From Bacteroidales bacterium (lineage in GTDB: Bacteria > Bacteroidota > Bacteroidia > Bacteroidales > Paludibacteraceae), in NCBI GenBank assembly GCA_015654525.1, contig JAATGT010000290.1, positions 1-43,753 on the forward strand: 43,753 nucleotides of DNA. Reading direction: 5' to 3'. Under the pieces are notes generated by a model that made no database searches, was not told the origin of the DNA, and was given only the letters and a program-made list of their open reading frames with translations. This document shows positions 1-9,337 of the stretch, in pieces. A program made the translations under genes and the position numbers. The number at the start of each line of letters is the position of its first letter. The first letter of the stretch is position 1.

Positions 1-1
1 T

Positions 2-310
2 CCTACCAGCGCATTTGAAATTGCCAACCTTATCAAAGAAGGTGCAATCTGCCTTGGAGAAGCCATTGATCAACTCGATGTTTTAAAGAAAAATTCTAAA
101 AAGATCAAAGAATATTGTGCACAATTACATGTAATTGAAAACAAAGCCGATGATGTTTATGAAAACTTCCTGATTGATTTATTTGAAAATCAAAAAGATG
201 CTGTAGAGATCATCAAATTGAAAGAAATCATGTACGAACTGGAGAAAGCGACTGATGCCGCTGAATATGTTGGAAAAATTATCAAAACGATCATTGTTAA
301 GTACGCATAA
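2..310 (+). CDS. DUF47/PhoU-like phosphate transport regulator, 3' end only (truncated by window start)
   Basis: Frame 2 is open from the window edge to TAA at 308-310 (...EIANLIKEGAICLGEAIDQLDVLKKNSKKIKEYCAQLHVIENKADDVYENFL...); lies directly upstream of a PiT transporter, the usual DUF47-PiT arrangement. Confidence 0.8.
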   Translation, partial: PTSAFEIANLIKEGAICLGEAIDQLDVLKKNSKKIKEYCAQLHVIENKADDVYENFLIDLFENQKDAVEIIKLKEIMYELEKATDAAEYVGKIIKTIIVKYA

Positions 311-329
311 TAATTATAGACTATAAAAA

Positions 330-1373
330 ATGACGCTCTTAATAACTATTATCGTTCTGGCATTACTATTTGATTATATCAATGGATTCCACGATGCAGC
401 TAATTCAATTGCAACTATTGTTTCCACAAAAGTTCTAACTCCTTTCAGAGCTGTATTGTGGGCGGCTTTTTTTAATTTTGTAGCTTTTTTTATTGCCAAA
501 TACTTTAGCGGATTTGGGATTGCAAATACTGTTTCGAAAACAGTTCTTGAGCAATACATCACATTACCCGTTATTTTTTCAGGCATAGTTGCTGCTATTA
601 TGTGGAACCTGGCTACCTGGTGGTTGGGCATTCCATCATCCTCTTCACATACACTGATCGGTGGATTTGCCGGTGCAGCCATTATGAGCACAATTATAGC
701 AAATGGATATACCACATCAGGGTTTGAATCTATCAAAACGGATGTTATTATCAAAATTGCAGCATTCATTGTGCTGGCTCCATTAATAGGCATGATTATC
801 TCATCGCTGATCACCATCATGATTTTATACATCTTCAGGAAGGTAAACCCGCATAAAGCTAATCAAATGTTTAAAAAGCTGCAGCTGGTTTCATCTGGAT
901 TATTTAGTATTGGTCATGGGTTGAATGATTCTCAAAAAGTAATGGGTATTATTGCTGCTGCACTTTATGCAGCTTATCATCAGCATGGCATTGACATGGG
1001 AATTCATGACATTAAAGAAATTCCCGATTGGGTAGCATTTGCCTGTTTTACGGCTATTTCACTCGGAACCATGTCAGGTGGATGGAGAATTATCAAAACA
1101 ATGGGATCGAGAATTACAAAAGTAACACCACTCGAAGGGGTAGCAGCAGAAACGGCTGGTGCACTTACTTTATACCTCACTGAAATACTCAAAATTCCTG
1201 TAAGTACCACACATACCATTACCGGTTCCATTATTGGTGTTGGAGCAGTAAAAAGACTTTCGGCTGTACGCTGGGGGGTAACGCGAAGTTTAATGATTGC
1301 CTGGCTTTTGACTATACCTGTAAGTGCAGCATTAGCAGCTCTTATATTTTATTTGTTCGGAGGATTGGTCTGA
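330..1373 (+). CDS. PiT-family inorganic phosphate transporter
   Basis: 347 aa with PiT signatures (FDYINGFHDAANSIATIVSTKVL, GIPSSSSHTLIGG, SIGHGLNDSQKVMGI, PVSTTHTITGSIIGVG). Confidence 0.95.
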   Translation: MTLLITIIVLALLFDYINGFHDAANSIATIVSTKVLTPFRAVLWAAFFNFVAFFIAKYFSGFGIANTVSKTVLEQYITLPVIFSGIVAAIMWNLATWWLGIPSSSSHTLIGGFAGAAIMSTIIANGYTTSGFESIKTDVIIKIAAFIVLAPLIGMIISSLITIMILYIFRKVNPHKANQMFKKLQLVSSGLFSIGHGLNDSQKVMGIIAAALYAAYHQHGIDMGIHDIKEIPDWVAFACFTAISLGTMSGGWRIIKTMGSRITKVTPLEGVAAETAGALTLYLTEILKIPVSTTHTITGSIIGVGAVKRLSAVRWGVTRSLMIAWLLTIPVSAALAALIFYLFGGLV

Positions 1374-1392
1374 GCTTATTAAAACATATATA

Positions 1393-1432
1393 ATTAAAAA
1401 GGTTGTTTCGTGAATGAAACAACCTTTTTAAT
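1393..1432 (+). terminator. Intrinsic terminator after PiT gene
   Basis: attaaaaaggttgtttc-gtgaat-gaaacaacctttttaat, long stem with flanking A/T runs. Confidence 0.85.
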
Positions 1433-1465
1433 TTTATATGTCCTTGCTTATTGTACAATAATAGC

Positions 1466-1473
1466 TACTTTTG
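1466..1473 (+). promoter_or_regulatory. Bacteroidota-type -7 box (TACTTTTG) upstream of porT
   Basis: TAnnTTTG match 34 bp before the ATG at 1507. Confidence 0.5.
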
Positions 1474-1506
1474 TACGTTTAAATTTCACATAAGTAGGAA
1501 GGTTGT

Positions 1507-2205
1507 ATGCTGATTAATAGTATTAAAAGAAAGTATTTGCTTATTGTTTTTGCAATGGGATTAACACTGACAGCCCATTCCGAAGGCAATCTGCCTTATG
1601 TAGACGACAAACTTATCCATTTTGGATTTTCATTGGGTGTAAACTTCATGGATTTTGGAATAGTAAGTAATCCTGACTTAGTAAATACAAATGCAAGGGT
1701 TTCAATATTAAGCCCCGGATTTTCAGTAGGCATGATTACCGATTTAAGATTAAACCGGTATTTAAATTTACGCTTCACTCCCACCCTGCATTTCGGTGAC
1801 CGTCAAATAAACTATTATCCAAGGTCAAAGAATGACTCGGTAACAATTTCATCAATTCCTATATGCTTACCCTTTTATCTAAAGTACAGCGCTGAGCGGA
1901 AGGGCAATTATCGCCCTTATGTGATATGGGGTGGTGGAGTTTCAATTGATTTAGGTACCAATAAAGAAAATCCGGTACTCTTAAAGCCACTGAATTTTTA
2001 TACTGAATTTGGAGTTGGTTGCGACCTTTATTTTTCGTTTTTTAAACTCGCACCTGAACTTAAATACTCCATTGGATTCAATAATATATTTACTCCTCTC
2101 GACAAACGTGAGTCCGGACAACTCACCACAAGTCAGAAACAGTTCTCACTTCTTTTGTCAAAACTAACCTCACGGATGCTTACCCTGACATTCAATTTTG
2201 AGTAA
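1507..2205 (+). CDS. porT: PorT-like outer-membrane beta-barrel protein (type IX secretion)
   Basis: 232 aa with signal peptide; PorT-like motifs HFGFSLGVNFMDF, PGFSVGMITDLRLNRYLNLRFTPTLHFGDR and LPFYLKYSAERKGNYRPYVIWGGG. Confidence 0.8.
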   Translation: MLINSIKRKYLLIVFAMGLTLTAHSEGNLPYVDDKLIHFGFSLGVNFMDFGIVSNPDLVNTNARVSILSPGFSVGMITDLRLNRYLNLRFTPTLHFGDRQINYYPRSKNDSVTISSIPICLPFYLKYSAERKGNYRPYVIWGGGVSIDLGTNKENPVLLKPLNFYTEFGVGCDLYFSFFKLAPELKYSIGFNNIFTPLDKRESGQLTTSQKQFSLLLSKLTSRMLTLTFNFE

Positions 2206-2275
2206 GATTTCTAACAAAAAAAAAAGAAACAATTAAGAGTTATTTCTTCTTTTTGATTTATTTCTTCTTTTTGAT

Positions 2276-2554
2276 TTATAAAGCTTCGATTTCTTTAATC
2301 ACTTTTTCCATCGCCAGCTGCCAATCGGAAAACAACTTTCTAAAATATGTTTTAACCAATTTCGGATTATCCTTACCATCGGGACAATTAGCACGCAGAA
2401 CATACTCCCGATTAAGCTCCATAACGCCTACAACTAAACTATCAACTTTTTGTTCTTCAATGTTTTTAGACAACAAACAACGGAAATAAATATCGGTAAT
2501 CAATTCGGAAGAAACGAATTTAATGGTCTTTTTTAGCTTTCTACGACTTGCCAT
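2276..2554 (-). CDS. Conserved hypothetical protein (about 92 aa)
   Basis: ORF MASRRKLKKTIKFVSSELITDIYFRCLL...; internal Met at 2554 preferred over the track start at 2581. Confidence 0.65.
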   Translation of the reverse strand: MASRRKLKKTIKFVSSELITDIYFRCLLSKNIEEQKVDSLVVGVMELNREYVLRANCPDGKDNPKLVKTYFRKLFSDWQLAMEKVIKEIEAL

Positions 2555-2682
2555 GAGAGTATTTTTTAATATTAATACCACAAATATAAGCCAATATTAT
2601 GACAAAGCCATCTTTTACCGTAAATTTGCAGAAAATAATAAACCATTTTGTTCGTTTAATTTTGCAAAACCGGCATCCCGAT

Positions 2683-4128
2683 ATGACTTCAATTCAGCGA
2701 AATCTATTTTTCATTCTCCTTGTGGTTATTTCCACCGGATTCATGGCATGCAACGACGAAATATACTCCTCCAACCCCCAAAACAGACTCACATTGTCGA
2801 CTGACACGCTGGCATTCGACACTGTTTTTAGTTCCATAGGTAGTAGCACTTCCAAAATAATGATTTACAACCGTAACAATGTAAATCTGAAAATAAGTCA
2901 GCTTGGCATTGCCGGAGGAAAAGATTCTCCATTTAAAATTAATGTGGACGGTAGCTTAGATGCAAACAACCAATTTAAAGATATAGAGATCCGGGCAAAA
3001 GACAGTCTGTATATCTTTGTTTCAGTTACAGTGAATCCAACCAATTCAAATTCACCGTTATTTATCCGCGATTCACTCACGCTACAAACAAATGGGGTAA
3101 AACAACAGATACAACTTCAGGCTTTCGGGCAGGATGTCAGGATTTTCCGAAACAAGTATATACTGAATGACACAACACTCACTTCCGAAAGACCTTATCT
3201 GATTTATGGATATCTGGCTATTGATACTGCCAAAACACTCAATATTAAACCTGGTTGTAAATTCTATTTTCATAACAATGCCAATCTTATTGTGTATGGA
3301 AATATCAAAGCTGAAGGCACCGTCGGCAATCCTATAACGCTTAGAGGTGACCGACTCGATGATATTAAATTCGCCACGCCTTTCCCATATAATAATGTAG
3401 CCGGTCAGTGGGGAGGTATTTATCTATTATGGAAGGGCGGAAATCACACATTGAAGCATGTATATATGAACAGTGGATACCTTGGTGTTTATATGCCGAA
3501 TAAAGATGTAACTACTCTCCCTTCGTTGAATATTTCGGACTGTAAAATTCATAATTTTTTACTCTACGGCTTGTACGTCCGGAATGGGAATGTACTGGTT
3601 ACAAATACCGAAATATCAAACACCGGCAGTTATTCGGTGTATCTGAATGGTGGACAACATAGTTTTATCCAAAGCACGATAGCCAATTATTTCGACAACA
3701 GCAATGTTCAACCGGTATCACGCAATCGAAATCCTGCAGTAATGATCACAGATAGTAATCGCGTTGCAAGCACAACATCGGTATTCCGCAACTGCATTAT
3801 CAGTGGTAGTGAAGATAATGAGTTCAGTCTGATGATTCAAAACCAGAATCAGTATTCAGGCATTTTCGATCATTGTTATATACGCCGGTCTGAAGCATTA
3901 CCCTCATCACAATTTTCAGTCATCCGCTGGTCACAACCAAACGACACGGTTTTCAAAAGTATTCGTTATGATTACATCAAAAACACCTATTTCGATTTTA
4001 CACTAGATGTCTCTTCCCCCGCTCGTGGATTAGCCAACCCTGTTGTTGCAGCTCAATATCCGATTGACTTAAACGGAAACAGTCGTTTAACTGGCAATGC
4101 TCCTGATGCAGGAGCTTATGAATGGTAG
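2683..4128 (+). CDS. Lipoprotein with right-handed parallel beta-helix region
   Basis: MTSIQRNLFFILLVVISTGFMACNDE lipobox; later segment has beta-helix-like repeats (GNIKAEGTVGNPITLRG..., LNISDCKIHNFLLYGLYVRNGNVLVTNTEI) and an SPARGLANP...DAGAYEW C-terminus; start moved from 2599. Confidence 0.8.
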   Translation: MTSIQRNLFFILLVVISTGFMACNDEIYSSNPQNRLTLSTDTLAFDTVFSSIGSSTSKIMIYNRNNVNLKISQLGIAGGKDSPFKINVDGSLDANNQFKDIEIRAKDSLYIFVSVTVNPTNSNSPLFIRDSLTLQTNGVKQQIQLQAFGQDVRIFRNKYILNDTTLTSERPYLIYGYLAIDTAKTLNIKPGCKFYFHNNANLIVYGNIKAEGTVGNPITLRGDRLDDIKFATPFPYNNVAGQWGGIYLLWKGGNHTLKHVYMNSGYLGVYMPNKDVTTLPSLNISDCKIHNFLLYGLYVRNGNVLVTNTEISNTGSYSVYLNGGQHSFIQSTIANYFDNSNVQPVSRNRNPAVMITDSNRVASTTSVFRNCIISGSEDNEFSLMIQNQNQYSGIFDHCYIRRSEALPSSQFSVIRWSQPNDTVFKSIRYDYIKNTYFDFTLDVSSPARGLANPVVAAQYPIDLNGNSRLTGNAPDAGAYEW

Positions 4129-4292
4129 TTACAAGTAAGGAAAGAGTAAAGAACAAAGACAATAGACAACATTAAGCTTTGAACAGGGATGCTTTTTTCT
4201 CAAAAAACGAGTTTTTGCATTAGGGGTAAATTACAGGTAAGTTGTCATAAGATAGAAAGAACTATTTTTAAACATTATAAACGGCAAATCCG

Positions 4293-4300
4293 TACCTTTG
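4293..4300 (+). promoter_or_regulatory. Bacteroidota-type -7 box (TACCTTTG) upstream of ECF sigma gene
   Basis: TAnnTTTG match 19 bp before the GTG start. Confidence 0.55.
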
Positions 4301-4318
4301 TAAAAAATTAAATAGAGA

Positions 4319-4894
4319 GTGATTTTATCGGAAATCGAAACTGTAGAGGCATTGCAACAGGGAAATGCAGTAGTTTTTGAAAAAATATTCAAAAACTACT
4401 ATGAAAGTCTGTGTAATTATGCGAACTCCTTTACCAGTGATATGGATGAAGCCGAAGAGATTGTTCAAACAACCTTTATTACACTTTGGGAAAAAAGAAG
4501 TCAGATTGATATTCACACGTCGATGAAATCATATCTGTATCAGGCTGTCCGGAATCAATGCCTAAACAAGATAAAACACGATCAGGTAAAACAGACGCAT
4601 TTTGAATATATTACGTATCAAAACAATATTGAAAGTCCGGATGGATACCAAAACATGATTGGAAAGGAGTTGGATGAAATGATAAATGTTTCAATAAATT
4701 CACTACCCCCTCAGTGCCGTACAGTATTTATGCTTAGTCGGTTTGATAATTATTCATATGCCGAGATTGCCAAACAGCTTAATTTATCGGTAAAGACAAT
4801 CGAAAATCATATGGGCAAAGCATTGCGGATTATGAGAACGCAATTGATAGATTACCTTCCACTTATAGTGTGGCTATTATATATTCACAGCTAA
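4319..4894 (+). CDS. RNA polymerase sigma-70 factor, ECF subfamily
   Basis: GTG start; sigma region 2 (FEKIFKNYYESLCNYANSFTSDMDEAEEIVQTTFITLWEKR) and region 4 (LPPQCRTVFMLSRFDNYSYAEIAKQLNLSVKTIENHMGKALRIMR). Confidence 0.95.
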   Translation: MILSEIETVEALQQGNAVVFEKIFKNYYESLCNYANSFTSDMDEAEEIVQTTFITLWEKRSQIDIHTSMKSYLYQAVRNQCLNKIKHDQVKQTHFEYITYQNNIESPDGYQNMIGKELDEMINVSINSLPPQCRTVFMLSRFDNYSYAEIAKQLNLSVKTIENHMGKALRIMRTQLIDYLPLIVWLLYIHS

Positions 4895-5901
4895 TTATTG
4901 ATTCATTGATCATAGAAGACAATCATATTGACCACATTATCGCAAGATACCTCGTAAATGAAGCATCTCAGGAAGACTTGCTTTTACTTCGCGAGTGGAT
5001 GGATCAGTCGCCTGACAATACAAGATATGTTGAAAGTATCCGGTTATTGTACGACAATGCCCTTGCGTCACATTCTCCCGCTATAGTAAATACTGACAAA
5101 GCATGGGAAAAGGTGAAGTCAAAACTGAATCTGCAAGAACAAACTACGGCTCCGACAAAAAGCAGATTCTATATGTTCCAATCAAGAAACCTGACAAGAG
5201 TCGCTGCTGTCTTTGCGCTGATTATGGGTATTTCATTGGTATTCTATTATCTCTCTACCCCAGATATAATACGTTACAATCTGACCTCATCCAATAGCCC
5301 TGTGAGTAAAATCGTTGCCGGAAACATTCATGTTTGTTTGAACCGAAAAACAACCCTTGCAGTGGTCGAGAGCAAAAAGAAAAAGACACGGGAATTGCAA
5401 CTATCAGGCGAAGCATTTATTCAGGTAACACACTCAACAAACACACAGTTGATTGTTAAGGCCGGAGAAACATTGATAAAGGATATAGGGACCTCTTTTA
5501 ATGTGAAAGCAAATCCGGGAAGCTCCACCATCGAAGTATTTGTAGAATCCGGAGGAGTTTCCTTTTTTACCGACAGTCAATCCGGCATTAAGCTTACTAA
5601 AGGAGAAACAGGTATTTTTGATAAACAGACAAAAGCTTTTCGCATTTATAAGATTTTTAATCCGAACGTGAACTCATACAAGACTCACAAATTTGTTTTT
5701 GTCAATACACCATTATCGGAAGCTGTAAAAGAGATTAATGCTGTTTATCCTAAGGCCATTATTCTTGGCGATTCTTCCATTGCAAACCGAACGTTAAGTG
5801 TTACATTCGACAATGAACGAATTGAAGCTATTGCCGATATTATGTCGGAAACCTTAGGGTTGAAAGTTTCGCCATCCGGCAACGGATACATTTTACGTTG
5901 A
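4870..5901 (+). CDS. FecR-family anti-sigma factor
   Basis: 343 aa; N-terminal RYLVNEASQEDLLLLREWMDQSPDN, single TM, FecR segment (GEAFIQVTHSTNTQLIVKAGETLIKDIGTSFNVKANPGSSTIEVFVESGGVSF), DUF4974-like C-terminus; overlaps the sigma gene; exact start uncertain. Confidence 0.92.
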   Translation: MAIIYSQLIIDSLIIEDNHIDHIIARYLVNEASQEDLLLLREWMDQSPDNTRYVESIRLLYDNALASHSPAIVNTDKAWEKVKSKLNLQEQTTAPTKSRFYMFQSRNLTRVAAVFALIMGISLVFYYLSTPDIIRYNLTSSNSPVSKIVAGNIHVCLNRKTTLAVVESKKKKTRELQLSGEAFIQVTHSTNTQLIVKAGETLIKDIGTSFNVKANPGSSTIEVFVESGGVSFFTDSQSGIKLTKGETGIFDKQTKAFRIYKIFNPNVNSYKTHKFVFVNTPLSEAVKEINAVYPKAIILGDSSIANRTLSVTFDNERIEAIADIMSETLGLKVSPSGNGYILR

Positions 5902-7850
5902 TTAATAAAATGCAGATTAATAAACCTACAAGCAAGATATTTATTCTTTCGTTTTTTTTGTTCTTCTTTCTTTCGCTGCAAGCACAGTCTGTATCAATTC
6001 CTCTTTTGGAACGAAAAGTCTCACTTACAGCTATCAGGCAACCGACTGAAAAAGTTCTGAAACAAATTTCAGAACAAACGGGTTGTGTCTTTTCGTATAG
6101 CGGTGAATTGATAAATGTTCAGAACAACTCTACCGTTATAGTCACAAACAAACCACTGAAGGTGGTGTTGAATGATCTGTTCGGGAATAAGGTTAGCTAT
6201 AGAACCCGTGGAAAATATATTATTCTCAAAAAGAACAAGGAGACATCCAAACCGGCTGATATCAAAATTCTGGAAGGATATATTTACGATAAACACACCG
6301 GACGGCAAGTAACCGAAGCCAGTATTTATGATAAGAAATCACTTCTTTCAACCACTACGAATCAATATGGGTACTTCCGCATTGAAGTACCGCAATCACA
6401 ACTTACATCCAACTTATGCATCAGTAAAGCAGGTTATTCCGACACCTTGCTATTATCTTCTATGCTTGATTCATCCAGAAAAATGATGGAAGTGTCTTTA
6501 AGTACCAACGATGCAAAACGGGAACCGGGCATTAATTTTAAAAAATTTCTACCCAAATGGCTTTTACCTCATAAAATTGATATCCACTCAACCAATCTGA
6601 CCGACTCTCTTTTCCGCAGAGTGCAATTATCACTTATCCCCATGGTAAATACCAATGCGCTATTAACTGGTAACACCAAGAATGACTGGTCAATCAACCT
6701 CACAGTGGGATATGTATACGCTATCCAAAAATGTGAGTTAGGTGCAGGAATCAATATAGTGCGCACCAATGCCGGAGTTTGTCAATTAGCCGGTGCCGGA
6801 AATATTGTTGGAGCTAACTCATTCGGTTTTCAGGGTGCAGGTGGATTTAATAAAGCTCATAATGCATTCGGATTTCAGGCTGCAGGTGGAGCAAATGTTG
6901 TAAATCAGAATGGAAATATACAAGCTGCAGGAGGAATTAATATAGCAGGAAAAGTCAATGTACAACTTGCAGGAGGAATAAATATTGCAAGGGATACTGT
7001 CATCATTCAGGTTTCGGGGGGAATAAACAAGGTGAAAAACTATGCAAATATACAAGTCACAGGAGGTATTAATATTGCCAAAAATGCGAATGCTCAAATT
7101 GCCGGAGGTATGAATATAGCAAAAGATACTGCCATCGTTCAAGTTTCCGGAGGAATAAACATTGCTCGAAACAGCTCTTTTTTACAAGTTGCTCCCATAA
7201 GAAATCGTGTAATCAATTCATCCAACATCCAAATTGCAGGGTTTGCAAACAAAGCAAAAACAACGAATGTTCAAATTGGATTTTTGAATACTGCTAAACG
7301 GGTAAAAACATTACAGTTGGGAATTGTAAACATAGCCGATTCATGTTCCGGCATACCTATAGGTCTTTTCAGTTATGTTCGGTCGGGTTATCATCATCTG
7401 GAGGTATCAGTGGACGAAGCTTCTTTTGCCTCTCTAACCTATCGGTCTGGAGTACAACGTTTACACTCTTCTTTCTCGGTAGGTATTCTGACAAAGAATC
7501 TAAATGACAAACTATTTATACATGGCTTTGGGATGGGCACCTCGTTAGGCAATCCGCGAAAATGTCTTTTTGATATTGATCTTTCAACGAATCAGTTCGT
7601 CACGTCTCAAAAGTTTTTATCCGATGGAAACCAATTCAAACTTTATACCGGCATTGATCGAAAGATAAGTCGTCACATCTCACTGGCTGCAGGCATATCG
7701 TATAATATGCTGATAAATAAAACGACTTCGGCCTACGATCAATTGATGTATTCTCAGGTTGTTCCTTACACAATCAGTGACCGGATGTTGAACGGTGATA
7801 CCCGGTTGAGGTCCTGGATTGGCGGAAAAGTTGCTTTTCGTTTTATGTAA
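5898..7850 (+). CDS. Outer-surface protein: signal peptide + STN domain + carboxypeptidase-regulatory-like domain + Q-x-[AST]-GG-[IM]-N solenoid repeats + beta-rich C-terminus
   Basis: 650 aa; STN-like segment (VSLTAIRQPTEKVLKQISEQTGCVFSYSGELINVQNNSTVIVTNKPLKVVLNDLF), ILEGYIYDKHTGRQVTEASIYD...GYFRIEVP, then about 12 short repeats of type NIQVTGGINIAKNA; shares overlapping start/stop with FecR ORF. Confidence 0.85.
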   Translation: MINKMQINKPTSKIFILSFFLFFFLSLQAQSVSIPLLERKVSLTAIRQPTEKVLKQISEQTGCVFSYSGELINVQNNSTVIVTNKPLKVVLNDLFGNKVSYRTRGKYIILKKNKETSKPADIKILEGYIYDKHTGRQVTEASIYDKKSLLSTTTNQYGYFRIEVPQSQLTSNLCISKAGYSDTLLLSSMLDSSRKMMEVSLSTNDAKREPGINFKKFLPKWLLPHKIDIHSTNLTDSLFRRVQLSLIPMVNTNALLTGNTKNDWSINLTVGYVYAIQKCELGAGINIVRTNAGVCQLAGAGNIVGANSFGFQGAGGFNKAHNAFGFQAAGGANVVNQNGNIQAAGGINIAGKVNVQLAGGINIARDTVIIQVSGGINKVKNYANIQVTGGINIAKNANAQIAGGMNIAKDTAIVQVSGGINIARNSSFLQVAPIRNRVINSSNIQIAGFANKAKTTNVQIGFLNTAKRVKTLQLGIVNIADSCSGIPIGLFSYVRSGYHHLEVSVDEASFASLTYRSGVQRLHSSFSVGILTKNLNDKLFIHGFGMGTSLGNPRKCLFDIDLSTNQFVTSQKFLSDGNQFKLYTGIDRKISRHISLAAGISYNMLINKTTSAYDQLMYSQVVPYTISDRMLNGDTRLRSWIGGKVAFRFM

Positions 7851-7936
7851 GTATCCGATAATTATTATTGATATGTTTTTCACCACATAGTACACAATAG
7901 TTTTGAAAATAAAAGATAAGACTAAGCACACATAGG

Positions 7937-7959
7937 ATTATCCCGAAAATCGGGATAAT
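7937..7959. repeat. Perfect 10-bp-stem hairpin
   Basis: attatcccga-aaa-tcgggataat. Confidence 0.8.
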
Positions 7960-8164
7960 TTCGGCGATGTAAAAAGTATCGTTAGATACTTTTACTATGC
8001 GAACTAAGTCTTTTTTCTTTAATAATTTCTATGTGTTCTATTGTGTTAGAAATATATCATTAAATATTTCAAACTACTTAATCCCCACTAAATTTTTTAT
8101 TTTTCTGATAGGGGTAGTTTGTTGTAATCTTGTCTTAGGGTTATACATCAAATCAGAATGCCTT

Positions 8165-9337
8165 ATGAAACTTAAAACAAGTATTATTACTCTTACGCTC
8201 TTTTCCGTTTTTTCTATTGGAAATGGCAACGCTCAAACAAATAGTTCAAAAAACAATATGCCTGACTCTATTCACAGGCAGATGCAAATCTCGTTTCTGC
8301 CCTATATGGGTACAGACGGTACTTCGTCAAGCAAAGGAAGTTATACCATTTCACTGAATATACTGGCAGGTACAATCAATGAGGTTACAGGCTTTGAGAT
8401 GGGAGGACTAATGAATCATGTACATCGCAATGCAGGGAAATGTCAACTGGCAGGCATCGGGAATATTGTTGGTGGCAAAGTAACAGGATTTCAGGGTGCC
8501 GGTATATTTAATCAATCACACTCCATGCAGGGAATACAAGTTGCAGGAGTAATCAACAATGCCGAAACCGTTTCCGGAATACAAATAGCAGGAACCGTAA
8601 ACAATGCACCTAAAGGAAAGTGTATCCAGATTGCCGGAGTTGTCAATAATACCGATTCAACAAGTGTACAGATTGCTGGAATTGCAAACAATGCGAACAG
8701 AATCTCGGGAACTCAAATTGCAGGTATTGTGAATCGTGCCACAGAGATTAATGGCGCACAAATAGCAGGAATAGTCAACATAGCAAAAAAGATAAAAGGT
8801 GTTCAGATTGCTTTTATCAACATTGCCGATTCTTGCCAGGGAACTCCCATTGGAATAATCAACATTATAAGAAACGGTGTACATCAGTTGGAGATATATG
8901 GTGATGAACTGTTCTACAGCAATATTGCATTCCGGTCGGGCACAACTAAGTTCCACACTATACTGACAGCCGGAATACGTCCAAAAGAATTGGAAAACCC
9001 ACTTTGGACCTACGGTTCAGGAATTGGAACTACTTTTTCTTTTTCAAAGAAAACAGCCCTCGATCTTGATGGAACTTTTTCGCATGTAATTAAAAATGGA
9101 AATTTTGGCAATAATTTTTTATACAAAGCCACACTAAGTCTTGATCATAAAATAGGTAAATCAACATCCATTGTTATTGGCTGTAGCTATAACTTTTTAT
9201 CAACCAATACACGAAGTGCCGATTATAATGATGCCTACTCATCCATACTTCATTACTATTTTACCAATCATACCTACAACAACGGATATAATCTAAAAAG
9301 TTGGGCCGGTATAAAAGTAGGGTTACGATTCTTTTAA
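8165..9337 (+). CDS. Solenoid-repeat outer-surface protein, paralogue of the repeat region of 5898..7850
   Basis: Start MKLKTSIITLTLFSVFSIGNGNAQ (signal peptide) preferred over 7997; repeats GIQVAGVINNAETVSGIQIAGTVNNA...; shares cap motif NIADSCxGxPIG and C-terminal SWxGxKVxxRF with the upstream protein. Confidence 0.85.
   Translation: MKLKTSIITLTLFSVFSIGNGNAQTNSSKNNMPDSIHRQMQISFLPYMGTDGTSSSKGSYTISLNILAGTINEVTGFEMGGLMNHVHRNAGKCQLAGIGNIVGGKVTGFQGAGIFNQSHSMQGIQVAGVINNAETVSGIQIAGTVNNAPKGKCIQIAGVVNNTDSTSVQIAGIANNANRISGTQIAGIVNRATEINGAQIAGIVNIAKKIKGVQIAFINIADSCQGTPIGIINIIRNGVHQLEIYGDELFYSNIAFRSGTTKFHTILTAGIRPKELENPLWTYGSGIGTTFSFSKKTALDLDGTFSHVIKNGNFGNNFLYKATLSLDHKIGKSTSIVIGCSYNFLSTNTRSADYNDAYSSILHYYFTNHTYNNGYNLKSWAGIKVGLRFF

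Noticed and set aside
374-832. 152-aa minus-strand ORF
   Set aside because: Fully antisense to the well-supported PiT transporter; no independent coding evidence.
6819-7142. 107-aa minus-strand ORF with repeated Cys/Ser/Tyr segments
   Set aside because: Antisense shadow of the solenoid repeats in CDS 5898..7850; the repetition comes from the plus-strand repeats. The same applies to 8657..8956 on the minus strand.
7997-8164. N-terminal extension of the second solenoid protein
   Set aside because: Translates the arm of an inverted repeat; the ATG at 8165 begins a standard signal peptide.
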